In this document: one piece after another, positions 34,935 to 44,019 of the stretch | Numbering within the stretch: position 1 is the first letter of the stretch | Layout of the letters: every line of letters starts with the position of its first letter | NCBI GenBank assembly: GCA_000403295.2 | Contig: KE159612.1 | Location: 417,242 to 481,241 of the forward strand | From: Lachnospiraceae bacterium M18-1 | GTDB lineage: Bacteria > Bacillota > Clostridia > Lachnospirales > Lachnospiraceae | Length of the DNA stretch: 64,000 nucleotides | Reading direction: 5' to 3' | Program-made: the position numbers and the translations under genes | The notes under the pieces: model-generated | What the model was told of the DNA's origin: nothing | What the model saw: only the letters and a program-made list of their open reading frames with translations | Database searches by the model: none

Positions 34935-35648
34935 CTACAACGTACTGGATTTGGTGTCGAATTTATATCCGATGCCCCACACCGTACTGATGGACCAGCC
35001 TGAGTGATCCTTGATCTTCTCACGCAGCCTTTTAATGTGCACATCCACCGTCCGGGTATCGCCGATATACTCATATCCCCAGATCTGGTCCAGAAGCTGT
35101 TCTCTGGTGAATACCTGGTTCGGGGAGGCGGCGAGGAAATAGAGGAGCTCCAGCTCCTTGGGCGGCATTTCCACCTGGCGCCCGTCGCATACAACGGAAT
35201 AATTAGTCAGGTTGATGGTCAGGCCGTCGTACTCTACGCATTTCGCCTTGCCCGCCGCGGGTGTTTCCGGCTTGGAGGGCTGGCAGCGGCGCAGGACTGC
35301 CCGGACGCGGGCCACCATTTCCTTGGAATCAAAGGGCTTCATGATGTAATCATCGGCCCCAAGCTCCAGCCCCAGAACCTTGTCAAAGACCTCGCCCTTG
35401 GCGGAAAGCATGATCACCGGGGTGGAGGATTTTGCGCGGATCTCCCGGCAGACCTGGTAGCCGTCCATGCCCGGGAGCATCAGGTCCAGCAGGATCAGGT
35501 TGGGCTGGTAGGTCTCGAAGGCGTCCAGCGCATCCTCGCCGTTGAATACGATCTTCGTGTCAAAGCACTCTTTATTCAGATAAAGTGAAATCAACTCTGC
35601 AATATTTTCATCGTCGTCTACTATTAAAATTTTCTGTTTTGCTGCCAT
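34935..35648 (-). CDS. OmpR/PhoB-family response regulator
   Basis: The 237-residue protein has a receiver domain (ILIVDDDENIAEL, LLDLMLPGMDGYQ, conserved lysine in DDYIMKPFD), an Ala/Pro-rich linker and a winged-helix domain (MPPKELELLYFLAASPNQVFTREQLLDQIWG, TRTVDVHIKRLREK). I chose the ATG at 35648 with AGGAG ten bases upstream. It forms a two-component pair with the following kinase. No dedicated target gene is next to it. Confidence 0.93.
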   Translation of the reverse strand: MAAKQKILIVDDDENIAELISLYLNKECFDTKIVFNGEDALDAFETYQPNLILLDLMLPGMDGYQVCREIRAKSSTPVIMLSAKGEVFDKVLGLELGADDYIMKPFDSKEMVARVRAVLRRCQPSKPETPAAGKAKCVEYDGLTINLTNYSVVCDGRQVEMPPKELELLYFLAASPNQVFTREQLLDQIWGYEYIGDTRTVDVHIKRLREKIKDHSGWSISTVWGIGYKFDTKSSTL

Positions 35649-35722
35649 GTTTATCATCTCCTATCTGTTTCAGCCAAACGGACAGAAGTTTGACTGTCCG
35701 TTTTCCAGGTGCAATTACAGTA

Positions 35723-38098
35723 TCATTTTAATTCCACGATCGTCACCCCTGCGTCCCCTTCGCCGTACTCCGCCAGATGGTAGGATTTGACATGCTTCTG
35801 GCGGCGCAGAAATTCGTGGATTCCTTTTCGCAGCGCGCCGGTTCCCTTGCCGTGCACTACCCGGACGGAATTGAGATGGGACAGGATGGCGTCGTCCAGA
35901 TATTTGTCCAGCTCCGAGACGGCTTCGTCCACCGTGCGTCCCAGCAGGTTGATCTCCGGGCTGACGGAGAGGGATTTGCCCATCTTGATCTTTCCGCCGC
36001 CGGTATGTTTTTTCCGGGATGTGGAAAATGGGTTCTGTTCCTCCATGATCTCCAGGTCGGAGATATGCACCTGGGAACTCAAAATCCCCATCTGCACGGT
36101 GACATTTCCCCGGGCATCGGGCAGGGAACGGATGGTTCCGGTCAGGTTCATGCTGAGCACCCGCACGGATTCGCCCAGCTTGAAGTCGGACGCCTTGTGC
36201 TCCTTCTTCGGCTTCTGTGTTTTCAGGGAAGGCGAAGAGGACGTATCCTTGATCTTTTTGCGCAGCCGTTCCCGCTCCCGCTCCATATCGGCGGCAGAGA
36301 TATTTTCCTTGCCGAAACGGTGGAAATTTTTGATCGTTTGGTCGGCAACCTCTTTGGCCTCCCGCAGGATGGCATTGGCCTTGTCGTTGGCCTCCCGGAG
36401 AATCTTTTCTTTCTGTTCCTCCAGGCGTTCCTCCTTTTGCCGGAGCTGGGCCTTCATGCGCTCCATTTCCCGGCGGTGGGCCTGGATCTCATCCTGCTCC
36501 TTTTCAATGGTCCGCTTGCTCGTCTCCAGGTCGGTCAGCAGATCTTCGAAGGAAATGTCCTGCTCGGAGAGACGCATTTTCGCATCCTCGATGATGTAAT
36601 CCGGCAGCCCCAGCTTTCCGGATATGGCAAATGCATTACTCTTTCCGGGAATGCCGATGAGCAGGTGGTAGGTGGGGCGAAGGCTTTCCACGTCAAACTC
36701 GCAGCATGCATTTTCCACGCCGGGAGTGGACAGGGCGAACACCTTCAGCTCGCTGTAATGGGTGGTGGCCATGGTGCGGATGTCCCGGTCATGGAGATAG
36801 GAGAGGATGGCGATAGCCAGCGCAGCTCCCTCTGTGGGGTCCGTACCTGCCCCCAGCTCGTCGAAGAGCACCAGGGAGCGTTCGTCCACATCTTTTAAGA
36901 AAGAAACGATATTGGTCATGTGGGAGGAAAAGGTACTCAGGCTCTGTTCGATGCTCTGCTCGTCTCCGATGTCCGCGTACACCTGGTGAAATACGGCCAG
37001 CTCCGAACGGTCGGAGGCCGGGATGTGCAGACCCGCCTGTCCCATCAGCGTAAACAATCCCACGGTTTTCAAGGAGACCGTCTTTCCGCCGGTATTGGGG
37101 CCGGTGATGATCAGCAGGGAAAAATCCTGCCCCAGAGTGACCGTGATGGGCACCACCTTCCGGGCATCCAGCAGGGGGTGGCGTCCGTTCCGTATATGAA
37201 TCCGGCCCTCTTCGTTGAGGATGGGGCGGCTTCCGTTCATGGACATGGCAAGCTGCCCTCTGGCAAAGATAAAGTCCAGATCCGTCAGGCAGCGGTAGTC
37301 GGTACGGATCTCTTCGATATAACCCGCGGTTTCCTCGCTCAGGCGGGCCAGGATGACCTGGATCTCCTCCTGCTCTTTGGCGTACAGTTCCTTTAAGTCA
37401 TTGTTCAGCTTGACCACAGCCATGGGCTCCATAAACAGGGTGGAGCCGGTGGCGGACTGGTCGTGGATCATGCCGCTGACCTGGTTCCGGTATTCCGCCT
37501 TCACCGGGAGACAGTAGCGGTCGCCCCGCATGGTGATGATGGGGTCCTGCAGGTAAGTCCGCAGGGAGCCGTTTACCAGGCCGTTCAGCGTGGTGTGGAC
37601 TTTTTCGTTGATGCTGTCCATGCTGCGCCGGATCCGCTTGAGCGTGGGGCTTGCGTCGTCGCTGATCTCCTCCTCGCTGAGAATACAGCGGTCGATCTCA
37701 TTGGACAGGGTGGTCAATGGCTCCAATTGTTCGAAATAGATGTCCAGGCAGTCCGCGGATTCCTCCTGGGTGTCGTGCCGCCCGTAGGCTTTCGCCCGCC
37801 CGGTATTCTGCAGCAGCCTGCAGATCCGCAGCAGCTCGCCGCTTCCCAAAGCAGCGCCGATCTCCAGGCGCTTCATGGATTCTTCTACCGGAGCGGCGTC
37901 CCCGAAGGAAATGCGCCCTTTCTTGATAAGCCTGGTAAATGCGGCGGCCGTCTGCTCCTGTGCCGTATCAATCCGCTCCATATCGGTCATGGGCTTTAAG
38001 CGGCGGCAGAGCTGCCGTCCACGGAAGGAGGTTGCCTGCTCCTCCAAGAGGGCGGTGATCTTGTCATATTCTAATTTGGTTAATGTTTTCTGATTCAT
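35723..38098 (-). CDS. mutS2: MutS2 ATPase/endonuclease
   Basis: The 791-residue protein has the MutS2 layout: core and lever domains, an ATPase with Walker A GPNTGGKT near residue 332 and the DELGAGTDPTEG Walker B loop, a long charged coiled coil (about 515-625) and a C-terminal Smr domain (EINLLGRTVDEAVSELD, VVHGKGTGALRKG). MutS2 acts on branched DNA and, in Bacillus, on collided ribosomes, which the Smr domain helps to rescue or cleave. All key motifs are present. It is likely a single-gene unit. Confidence 0.96.
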   Translation of the reverse strand: MNQKTLTKLEYDKITALLEEQATSFRGRQLCRRLKPMTDMERIDTAQEQTAAAFTRLIKKGRISFGDAAPVEESMKRLEIGAALGSGELLRICRLLQNTGRAKAYGRHDTQEESADCLDIYFEQLEPLTTLSNEIDRCILSEEEISDDASPTLKRIRRSMDSINEKVHTTLNGLVNGSLRTYLQDPIITMRGDRYCLPVKAEYRNQVSGMIHDQSATGSTLFMEPMAVVKLNNDLKELYAKEQEEIQVILARLSEETAGYIEEIRTDYRCLTDLDFIFARGQLAMSMNGSRPILNEEGRIHIRNGRHPLLDARKVVPITVTLGQDFSLLIITGPNTGGKTVSLKTVGLFTLMGQAGLHIPASDRSELAVFHQVYADIGDEQSIEQSLSTFSSHMTNIVSFLKDVDERSLVLFDELGAGTDPTEGAALAIAILSYLHDRDIRTMATTHYSELKVFALSTPGVENACCEFDVESLRPTYHLLIGIPGKSNAFAISGKLGLPDYIIEDAKMRLSEQDISFEDLLTDLETSKRTIEKEQDEIQAHRREMERMKAQLRQKEERLEEQKEKILREANDKANAILREAKEVADQTIKNFHRFGKENISAADMERERERLRKKIKDTSSSPSLKTQKPKKEHKASDFKLGESVRVLSMNLTGTIRSLPDARGNVTVQMGILSSQVHISDLEIMEEQNPFSTSRKKHTGGGKIKMGKSLSVSPEINLLGRTVDEAVSELDKYLDDAILSHLNSVRVVHGKGTGALRKGIHEFLRRQKHVKSYHLAEYGEGDAGVTIVELK

Positions 38099-38298
38099 AG
38101 TCTGTATATTCCTTTTTTGAAAAATCTTTTACCGCGAAACAGCGAGTCGGGCAGTCATGCCTGCAAGGATGTTCGGCGGCAGGATGCTCTTTTCATTGTA
38201 CCTTATCCGGCGGCGAATGAAAAGGAATTTTTCCTTGAGTTCATGACTTATATGAATTTCATCCAATGCCAAATGAGCGTGTTTTTAGTAAAAATAAA

Positions 38299-38342
38299 AC
38301 TTTTTTCAACTGTGCGGTTGCAATCCGACAGAAAAATGCGAC
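38299..38342. repeat. Repeat family B remnant
   Basis: AACTGTGCGGTTGCAATCCG followed by a GAAAAATGCGACA stretch matches one arm of family B. The partner arm is missing. Confidence 0.5.
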
Positions 38343-38382
38343 AACATGGTTTATGAGAATGGATCATCCGGGTAAATATGTA

Positions 38383-38411
38383 TTGTAAGATGTTCATAAT
38401 AATGTTATAAT
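38383..38411 (+). promoter_or_regulatory. Promoter of the toxin-antitoxin remnant
   Basis: TTGTAA (38383-38388) and TATAAT (38406-38411) are separated by 17 bases. AAGAAGGAGATG and the antitoxin start follow within 30 bases. Confidence 0.7.
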
Positions 38412-38438
38412 AATGTACAAAAAGAAGGAGATGATTAT

Positions 38439-38702
38439 ATGCCAGTAATTAAGCCGATTACAGAACTGAGAGATACAAATGCAATATCTGAAATTTGTCA
38501 TAAACAGCAGCAGCCGGTATTTATAACCAAAAATGGGTATGGAGACCTGGTAGTCATGAGTATCGAAGCATATGATGAATTGATTAATATGAATAGAATT
38601 GATAAATCCATTTTGGAAGCGGAGCAGGAAGCTGCAAATGGGGCAGAACTGTTAGATGCAAGAGAGGCTTTAAGTCAATTAAGGAGGAAACATTTTGGAT
38701 AA
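38439..38702 (+). CDS. Phd/YefM-type antitoxin
   Basis: The 87-residue protein fits the Phd/YefM fold: IKPITELRDTNAISEICHKQQQPVFITKNGYGDLVVMSIEAYDEL. It has a C-terminal acidic helix that would wrap the toxin. It is preceded by a good promoter and AAGAAGGAG. The partner toxin gene starts eight bases before its stop but is damaged. The antitoxin may persist as an orphan repressor, or as protection against a toxin encoded elsewhere. Confidence 0.88.
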   Translation: MPVIKPITELRDTNAISEICHKQQQPVFITKNGYGDLVVMSIEAYDELINMNRIDKSILEAEQEAANGAELLDAREALSQLRRKHFG

Positions 38703-38894
38703 ATATACTGTGAAGATGCAATTATCAGTCTGGAAGAGCAGCCTTATCGAGGAGCGGAACGTAAATATGGATTTTATGCTTATAAGGGGTATCGTCAGTT
38801 ATTTATTTCCGGTTATATTATTATTTATGAAATATTGGATTCAGAAAATATAGTTGCAGTGCTTACTATTAAATATAGCGGAAGTGAATTTTAA
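38695..38894 (+). pseudogene. RelE/ParE-type toxin with internal deletion
   Basis: A start overlapping the antitoxin stop (TTG at 38695) reads MDKYTVK, a typical toxin opening. The frame is then lost. From about 38718 another frame reads DAIISLEEQPYRGAERKYGF, YKGYRQLFIS and later IIIYEIL and LTIKYSGSEF, the C-terminal half of a RelE/ParE toxin ending at 38894. Some 40-50 codons in between are missing. The catalytic core is incomplete, so the toxin should be dead. Confidence 0.8.
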
Positions 38895-38979
38895 TTACTA
38901 CTTACTTTCCTCTCTTCAAATTCTATGTAGACTTCATTTGTTAAATTTTGATTTTTCCTTTTAGTGACCTTATCTAACA

Positions 38980-39008
38980 TTGACAACCGCAGCAAATTTG
39001 AGTATATT
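38980..39008 (+). promoter_or_regulatory. Promoter of the lacI-type gene
   Basis: TTGACA (38980-38985) and TATATT (39003-39008) are exactly 17 bases apart, 46 bases before the start codon. Confidence 0.75.
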
Positions 39009-39054
39009 TAGAATTAATCATAAAAGCGATTAAATAAACCTATGGAGGGGAAAT

Positions 39055-40071
39055 ATGGCTAAAGGTGTAACATTGGCAGATATAGCAGCAAAAGTCGGGG
39101 TAAGCAATGTTGCAGTGTCGAAAGCGCTGTCGGGAAAGCCGGGGGTCAGCGAGGAACTGCGGGGCCGGATCAAACAGGTGGCAGAGCAGATGGGGTATAT
39201 CTCCGGCTCTTCAGGCAGATCCGCGCCTGCAGCCACAGGGAACATCGGCGTGATCATGCCGGAAAATTACTACGGATATTCGGTCTCATTTTACGGGCAG
39301 CTTTATGAAAAGGTGGTCAGGGCGCTGTACGACAACCATTACTATGGCATCCTGGAGCTGCTGAAAAAAGAGGACGAGCAGGAAAACAATACTCCGAAGG
39401 TACTGCAGGACGGAAAGGTAGACGGACTGATCCTTGTGGGACAGCTTGGGGAAACATATATCGACGCCATCGTCAGCCAGTCCATGCTGCCGGTGTTTTT
39501 TCTGGACACCTACATGCCGTCCATCGCGTTTGACACCGTTATTTCCGACGGATATTACGGAACCTACCTGCTGACCGACTATCTGATCCGGCGAGGGCAC
39601 AAAAGGATCGGGTATGTGGGAAATATTGACGCCACAAGCAGTATTGCGGACCGGTTCTGGGGCTACAGGAAGGCCCTTCGGGAAAACGGCATTGACTACA
39701 GGGAAGAATGGGAAATCTCGGACCGGAGTAAGTACGGGAAGACCCATGATAAGATCCTGACGGAGAAGGGGGATTTGGACGCCTATGTATGCAACTGTGA
39801 TTTTACGGCCAATATTCTGATTCAAAATCTGGAGGACATGGGATATTCGGTGCCGGACGACGTATCGGTGGTGGGCTTCGATGACTTCCTGCCCATCGGT
39901 ATGGGGATGGATCCGGGACGGATCACTTCCTACAGCGTGGATCTGGAACGGATGGCGGAGACCTGCGTCACGTCTCTGATCAAAAAGATCCGGCACGAAA
40001 AATATGTGGAGGGAGTTCAGATCATAACCGGAAGAATCGTTGAAAAAAAGACGGTTCAGTCAAGAATCTGA
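39055..40071 (+). CDS. LacI-family regulator of the mannoside operon
   Basis: The 338-residue protein has a LacI DNA-binding head (VTLADIAAKVGVSNVAVSKALSGKPGVSEE) and a type 1 periplasmic-binding-like core (GNIGVIMPENYY, DGLILVGQL, DYLIRRGHKRIGYVGN, DDVSVVGFDDF). It lies just upstream of the beta-mannooligosaccharide operon and is separated from it by its own terminator. AT-rich repeats around the operon promoter are its likely operators. It most probably represses the operon until a mannooligosaccharide or a phosphorylated product binds. Confidence 0.92.
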   Translation: MAKGVTLADIAAKVGVSNVAVSKALSGKPGVSEELRGRIKQVAEQMGYISGSSGRSAPAATGNIGVIMPENYYGYSVSFYGQLYEKVVRALYDNHYYGILELLKKEDEQENNTPKVLQDGKVDGLILVGQLGETYIDAIVSQSMLPVFFLDTYMPSIAFDTVISDGYYGTYLLTDYLIRRGHKRIGYVGNIDATSSIADRFWGYRKALRENGIDYREEWEISDRSKYGKTHDKILTEKGDLDAYVCNCDFTANILIQNLEDMGYSVPDDVSVVGFDDFLPIGMGMDPGRITSYSVDLERMAETCVTSLIKKIRHEKYVEGVQIITGRIVEKKTVQSRI

Positions 40072-40092
40072 TCTTTCGGCATCCGTTTTTAT

Positions 40093-40137
40093 GCAGTGCG
40101 GCAAAACCCTCCGGGGGATGCGCACTGCGTTTTTTTT
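40093..40137 (+). terminator. Rho-independent terminator after the lacI-type gene
   Basis: GCAGTGCG (40093-40100) pairs with CGCACTGC (40121-40128) and is followed by a run of eight T residues. Confidence 0.88.
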
Positions 40138-40388
40138 GAATAAATCTTTTCTGAATATTTCTGTATGCAATCTGAATGCTTCTGTACACAATTCTTAAAA
40201 ACACCTTTGAATGTTTCTGCACACAACTCTTAGAATACTCTTAAAATACTCTTAGATTAATTAAAATGAAGTTAAAATTAATTAGCAAACATTTCTGGCT
40301 CCTGTTTTTTTATTTTTAAAAATCACTCATTATGCACTTTATACAAAAAAATAATGTGAATATTAGACAAAACAACGAAAAATATATA

Positions 40389-40397
40389 GGGGGGGGG
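40389..40397 (+). repeat. Nine-base G tract next to the mannoside operon promoter
   Basis: A run of nine G residues ends seven bases before the -35 box at 40405. Such tracts are prone to slippage and can alter promoter strength. Confidence 0.6.
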
Positions 40398-40404
40398 TAA
40401 AGTA

Positions 40405-40433
40405 TTGACTGATTTAATTAACTGGTGTATAGT
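40405..40433 (+). promoter_or_regulatory. Promoter of the mannoside operon
   Basis: TTGACT (40405-40410) and TATAGT (40428-40433) are exactly 17 bases apart. The spacer and flanks hold an imperfect inverted repeat, TTAATTAACT / AGTTAAATTAA. The leader to the first start codon is about 240 bases. Confidence 0.75.
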
Positions 40434-40465
40434 TAAATTAATTTAAAATAATGATTAAATTAATT
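40433..40465 (+). promoter_or_regulatory. Candidate LacI-type operator (two direct repeats)
   Basis: TTAAATTAATT occurs at 40433-40443 and again at 40455-40465, a spacing of 22 bases or about two helical turns, directly over the expected transcription start. A protein bound here would block the promoter. Confidence 0.45.
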
Positions 40466-40502
40466 ACATGATGCATTTGAAGAAAATACTGAAAATATGA
40501 TA

Positions 40503-40651
40503 TTAAGGCCGCTGGTGCAGTGTCTCATCCACTTCAGCCAAATAACAATAAGGCGATGCGGTGGTATCGTCGATGGAAGCCAACGCAGCAGATGGAAATT
40601 CAGGCAAGTTCATTTGGCGCAATATAAATGAGACACTGCACCAGGTCTTAA
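40503..40651. mobile_element. MITE-like inverted-repeat element in the operon leader (family C)
   Basis: CTGGTGCAGTGTCTCAT (40512-40528) is repeated perfectly in inverted orientation at 40628-40644, and the similarity extends outward as TTAAGGCC / TTAAGACC. The total is about 149 bp with no gene inside. The ends resemble the arms of the hairpin at 56033-56086. Transcribed, it folds into a long stem just before the ribosome binding site of the first operon gene. Confidence 0.55.
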
Positions 40652-40678
40652 AATAAAAAAGAAAAAGGAGAAAAAGCA

Positions 40679-42055
40679 ATGAAAAACAATGTAATGAGGA
40701 GGATGCTTTCGGTATCACTGGCTGCGGCAATGGTAGTTTCATTATCTGCGTGCGGACCCAAAGAAACAGAACAGGCAGAGAAGCAGGAGATGGACGTGAC
40801 TCTGGATCAGATCAAGCTGGGTGAGGACTACACGGATATTGAGGCGGATCTGAAATTCCTGACCCACAAGACGGATGTGGTGGATACGACCTTCAAAGGG
40901 TATATCGAAGAATTTCAGAAGCTGTATCCCAATATCAATATTGAGTATGAGGGAATCACCGACTATGCAAATGATATCACCACCCGCCTGACGACCGGAG
41001 ACTGGGGCGATATCTGTATGGTGCCTACGAATGTGGATAAGGACGAGCTGGGAAATTATTTTACCAAGCTGGGAGACAAAGGCGCACTGGCAGAGAACTA
41101 TGAGGAGAACATGCTGAACAATTTTGCGTACCAGGACGCGGTATACGGCGTTCCGTCCATGGCAAATGTACAGGGCGTGATATACAACAAGGCGGTATTT
41201 GAGGAGGCCGGCATCACGGAGCTGCCGAAGACACCGGATGAGTTCCTGGACGCGCTGGAGGCGATCAAGGAGAAAACAGATGCCATTCCTCTGTATACAA
41301 ACTTTGCGGCAGGCTGGACGATGACGGCGTGGGATGCGTACATCGACGGCGGGGCAACGGGAGATCCGGATTTTGCCAATACAGGGCTTACAAAAGGAAA
41401 AGACCCATTTGCTGACCGGGGCGACGGAACCGGCCCGTATGCAGTCTACAACACCCTGTATGAGGCGGTCAAGCGGGGGCTGACGGAGGACGACCCGACC
41501 ACCACGGACTGGGAAGGCAGCAAGGGCAGGCTGAACAACGGCGAGATCGGCTGTATGGCGCTGGGCTCCTGGTCAGTCATTCAGATCCAGCAGGCGGGCA
41601 GCAATGCGGACGACATTGGATATATGACATTCCCCATCACTGTAGATGGAAAACAGTATGCGGCGGCAGGCCCGGACTACAACTACGGAATCAACTGCAA
41701 CAGCTCCCGGGATAACCAGATCGCAGCAATGTGCTATATCAAATGGCTGGTGGAAGAATCAGGTTTTGCGCAGGGAGAAGGCGGTCTTTCTATTGTAAAG
41801 GGCGATGAATATCCGGAAGCGCTGCAGGCTTTGGAGGGAATCGAGCTGGTGGTCAACAACCCGGCGGCATCAGGAGAAGAAAACCTGTTCAATGACATCA
41901 ACAACGATTCCGAGCTTGGGATCAATGTATCCGGCGCGGTTCCGACACAGATCGTAGAAGAGGCAGTATCCGGAAGCAAGACCATGGAAGAGCTGTCTGC
42001 GGAATGGAATGAGAAATGGACGGCGGCCCAGGAATCCAACGGCGTGGAATTTTAA
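40679..42055 (+). CDS. Mannooligosaccharide-binding lipoprotein of ABC importer
   Basis: The 458-residue protein has a lipoprotein signal (lipobox SLSAC) and a family 1 binding fold: DLKFLTHKTDVVDTTFKGYIEEFQKLYPNI, DICMVPTNV, VYGVPSMANVQGVIYNK and GEIGCMALGSW. It would capture oligosaccharides for the two permeases that follow. The specificity for mannan oligosaccharides is inferred from the GH130, epimerase and esterase genes of the same operon; the gene order matches known Firmicutes mannan loci such as that of Roseburia intestinalis. AAAAAGGAG precedes the ATG. Confidence 0.88.
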   Translation: MKNNVMRRMLSVSLAAAMVVSLSACGPKETEQAEKQEMDVTLDQIKLGEDYTDIEADLKFLTHKTDVVDTTFKGYIEEFQKLYPNINIEYEGITDYANDITTRLTTGDWGDICMVPTNVDKDELGNYFTKLGDKGALAENYEENMLNNFAYQDAVYGVPSMANVQGVIYNKAVFEEAGITELPKTPDEFLDALEAIKEKTDAIPLYTNFAAGWTMTAWDAYIDGGATGDPDFANTGLTKGKDPFADRGDGTGPYAVYNTLYEAVKRGLTEDDPTTTDWEGSKGRLNNGEIGCMALGSWSVIQIQQAGSNADDIGYMTFPITVDGKQYAAAGPDYNYGINCNSSRDNQIAAMCYIKWLVEESGFAQGEGGLSIVKGDEYPEALQALEGIELVVNNPAASGEENLFNDINNDSELGINVSGAVPTQIVEEAVSGSKTMEELSAEWNEKWTAAQESNGVEF

Positions 42056-42102
42056 GAAGCCGGTATGGAATGATATGATAAGGAAAGGAGAGTGTGGGAT
42101 CA

Positions 42103-43080
42103 ATGAGTAATCAGAGGAGCCTGAAAGCGTGGGTTCAATCGGGAAAGGTCAACCGGAAGCTCTGCATTTTTACATTCATGCTCGTACCGGTGGCATTGCT
42201 TGTAATCTTTACATACATACCATTTATCAAGATGATCGGATTCAGCTTTTACGATATGAAATACATCGGCGACCCGGAATTTGTGGGGCTGCAGAACTAT
42301 GTGGAGGTATTCACAAGAAAAGACTGCTTCCAGGCGCTTAAGCTGAGCCTGTACTATATTGCTGCTTCCTTTATCCAGCTTGGGCTGGCGCTGTACTTCG
42401 CATCAGTGCTAAGCTTCCGGGTAAAGGGGAGCGGGGTGTTTAAAGGGCTGATGTTTTTCCCCTACCTGGTATGCGGGATCGCGGTGGGATTTATTTTCAA
42501 ATTTTTCTATACCAGAGGTTTCGTTCTGGATACGGTCCTGCAGTGGTGCGGCTTCAATCTGGAGCAGCTTCCTTACTGGCTGAAAGATACAAGCATCAAC
42601 AACATTTCCGTTGCGGCCACTTCCATATGGAGGTACATGGGACAGGGCATGGTCATGTTTATCGGGGCGATCATGTCGGTGGATGCTTCCCTCTATGAGG
42701 CAGGAGATATTGACGGGGCGAACAGCTTCCAGAAATTTGTCTACATCATTTTGCCGAACATCAAGACGATCATCGTGCTGAACATGATCCTTTCGATCAC
42801 CGGCTCCCTGAGCGTATTCGAACCGCCTTACGTTATTACCGGCGGTGACTTCGGGACAGGAACCTACTTCGTCATCATGAACAGGCTGGCCCATGAAAGC
42901 CAGAAGGTAGGACTGGCGTCCGCCATGGCTGTGGTGCTGCTGATCCTGATCATGATCGCCACGCTGATCCAGAAGGGCATCGAAAAGTATTACTTCGGCG
43001 TGGGAGAAACAGAGTCGATCCGTGAGGTCAGAAAGCGTAAAAAACGTCTGGAAGCGGAAGCCAGAGGAGGTGCACAGTGA
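42103..43080 (+). CDS. Sugar ABC transporter permease (first)
   Basis: The 325-residue protein has six membrane helices and the MalF-type motif EAGDIDGANSFQKFVYIILP, the EAA loop that docks on the ATPase. A basic C-terminal tail follows. I chose the ATG at 42103; a GTG at 42094 in the same frame is also possible. No ATPase gene lies in the operon, so a shared MsmK-like ATPase encoded elsewhere is expected, as in other Firmicutes sugar importers. Confidence 0.92.
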   Translation: MSNQRSLKAWVQSGKVNRKLCIFTFMLVPVALLVIFTYIPFIKMIGFSFYDMKYIGDPEFVGLQNYVEVFTRKDCFQALKLSLYYIAASFIQLGLALYFASVLSFRVKGSGVFKGLMFFPYLVCGIAVGFIFKFFYTRGFVLDTVLQWCGFNLEQLPYWLKDTSINNISVAATSIWRYMGQGMVMFIGAIMSVDASLYEAGDIDGANSFQKFVYIILPNIKTIIVLNMILSITGSLSVFEPPYVITGGDFGTGTYFVIMNRLAHESQKVGLASAMAVVLLILIMIATLIQKGIEKYYFGVGETESIREVRKRKKRLEAEARGGAQ

Positions 43081-43925
43081 TGTCAAAGGCAAAGGTAAAA
43101 AGAAACGTTCTCTCTGTTTTGAAATATATGACACTGATATTCGGGGCGTTCGTATCGGTGCTTCCCATCGTCGTCTGCGTGATTACAGCATTTAAGACGC
43201 CGGAGGAATACGCCTCCACGAATGTCATGACGCTGCCCCAGAGCTGGACTTATTTTGAAAACTTTATCCAGGCGTGGAAGCAGGCCAACATGGGGGTCGC
43301 GTTCCGCAATTCCGCCATCATCCTGGTGTGCGTGCTGACCGGGTCGATTTTGACCGGCTCCATGCTGGCATATGTGCTGAGCCGTTTCAAATTCAAAGGC
43401 AACGGACTGATCCGCAATATGTTCCTGTTTGCCTCGCTCCTTCCCGGAATCGCCATGCAGGTATCCGTATACCAGATCATGTACAGCCTGGGATGGATCA
43501 ACTTCCTGCCGGGATATATCATCATGATGTGCGGGACAGATATCATTTCCATCTACATTTTTATACAGTTTTTTGAAAATATCCCGGATTCCCTGGACGA
43601 ATCGGCGATCATGGACGGGTGCACCTACTTCGGCGTATTTTTCCGGATCCTGTTCCCGCTCCTGAAACCGGCCATCGTGACGGTCATGATCCTGAAAGGC
43701 GTAGGGGTGTACAACGAATACTATACGGCGAACCTGTATCTGCAGGATAAAAACCGGCTGGTCACGGTTGCTACCTCATTGTTTAAGTTTACAGGGCCTT
43801 TGGGAAATCAGTACAACTATATCTGCGCGGGCGTCATCATCACGATGATCCCGGCCCTGATCGTATTTATCCTCTGCCAGAAGCAGATCTACGGCGGACT
43901 GGCAGCAGGGGCCGTGAAGGGTTAA
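43080..43925 (+). CDS. Sugar ABC transporter permease (second)
   Basis: The 281-residue MalG-type permease has six membrane helices and the EAA-type loop DESAIMDGCTYFGVFFRILFP. Its ATG at 43080 overlaps the stop of the first permease by one base, with AGAGGAGG upstream. The two permeases form the membrane channel for the binding protein. Confidence 0.92.
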   Translation: MSKAKVKRNVLSVLKYMTLIFGAFVSVLPIVVCVITAFKTPEEYASTNVMTLPQSWTYFENFIQAWKQANMGVAFRNSAIILVCVLTGSILTGSMLAYVLSRFKFKGNGLIRNMFLFASLLPGIAMQVSVYQIMYSLGWINFLPGYIIMMCGTDIISIYIFIQFFENIPDSLDESAIMDGCTYFGVFFRILFPLLKPAIVTVMILKGVGVYNEYYTANLYLQDKNRLVTVATSLFKFTGPLGNQYNYICAGVIITMIPALIVFILCQKQIYGGLAAGAVKG

Positions 43926-44019
43926 GAGGAGGTCCGCCGCGGACCGGCGGCGTGAACCGAAGAGAGGCCGCGGCGGGAGCACCGATTTGGGAAGTGAATA
44001 TGGATTATGGAGGAAGAAT

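Larger units (their letters stand above)
38099..38438. other. Intergenic region between mutS2 and the antitoxin
   Basis: No gene is seen in these 340 bases. The region holds the mutS2 upstream sequence, a half copy of repeat B (38299-38342) and the antitoxin promoter at 38383-38411. Confidence 0.5.
40138..40678. other. Regulatory region of the mannoside operon
   Basis: No gene is present in these 541 bases. The left 250 bases are very AT-rich with many TTAATT-like words. A nine-base G tract, a consensus promoter, two direct operator-like repeats and a 149-bp inverted-repeat element follow in that order before the binding-protein start. Confidence 0.7.

Noticed and set aside
35777..38093. Several long plus-strand frames opposite mutS2
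   Set aside because: They are antisense shadows of mutS2 with no ribosome binding sites and low-quality protein composition.
40503..40742. Minus-strand frame over the inverted-repeat element
   Set aside because: It runs through the repeat and the start of the binding-protein gene; no conserved domain is seen, though the end of a former transposase cannot be excluded.
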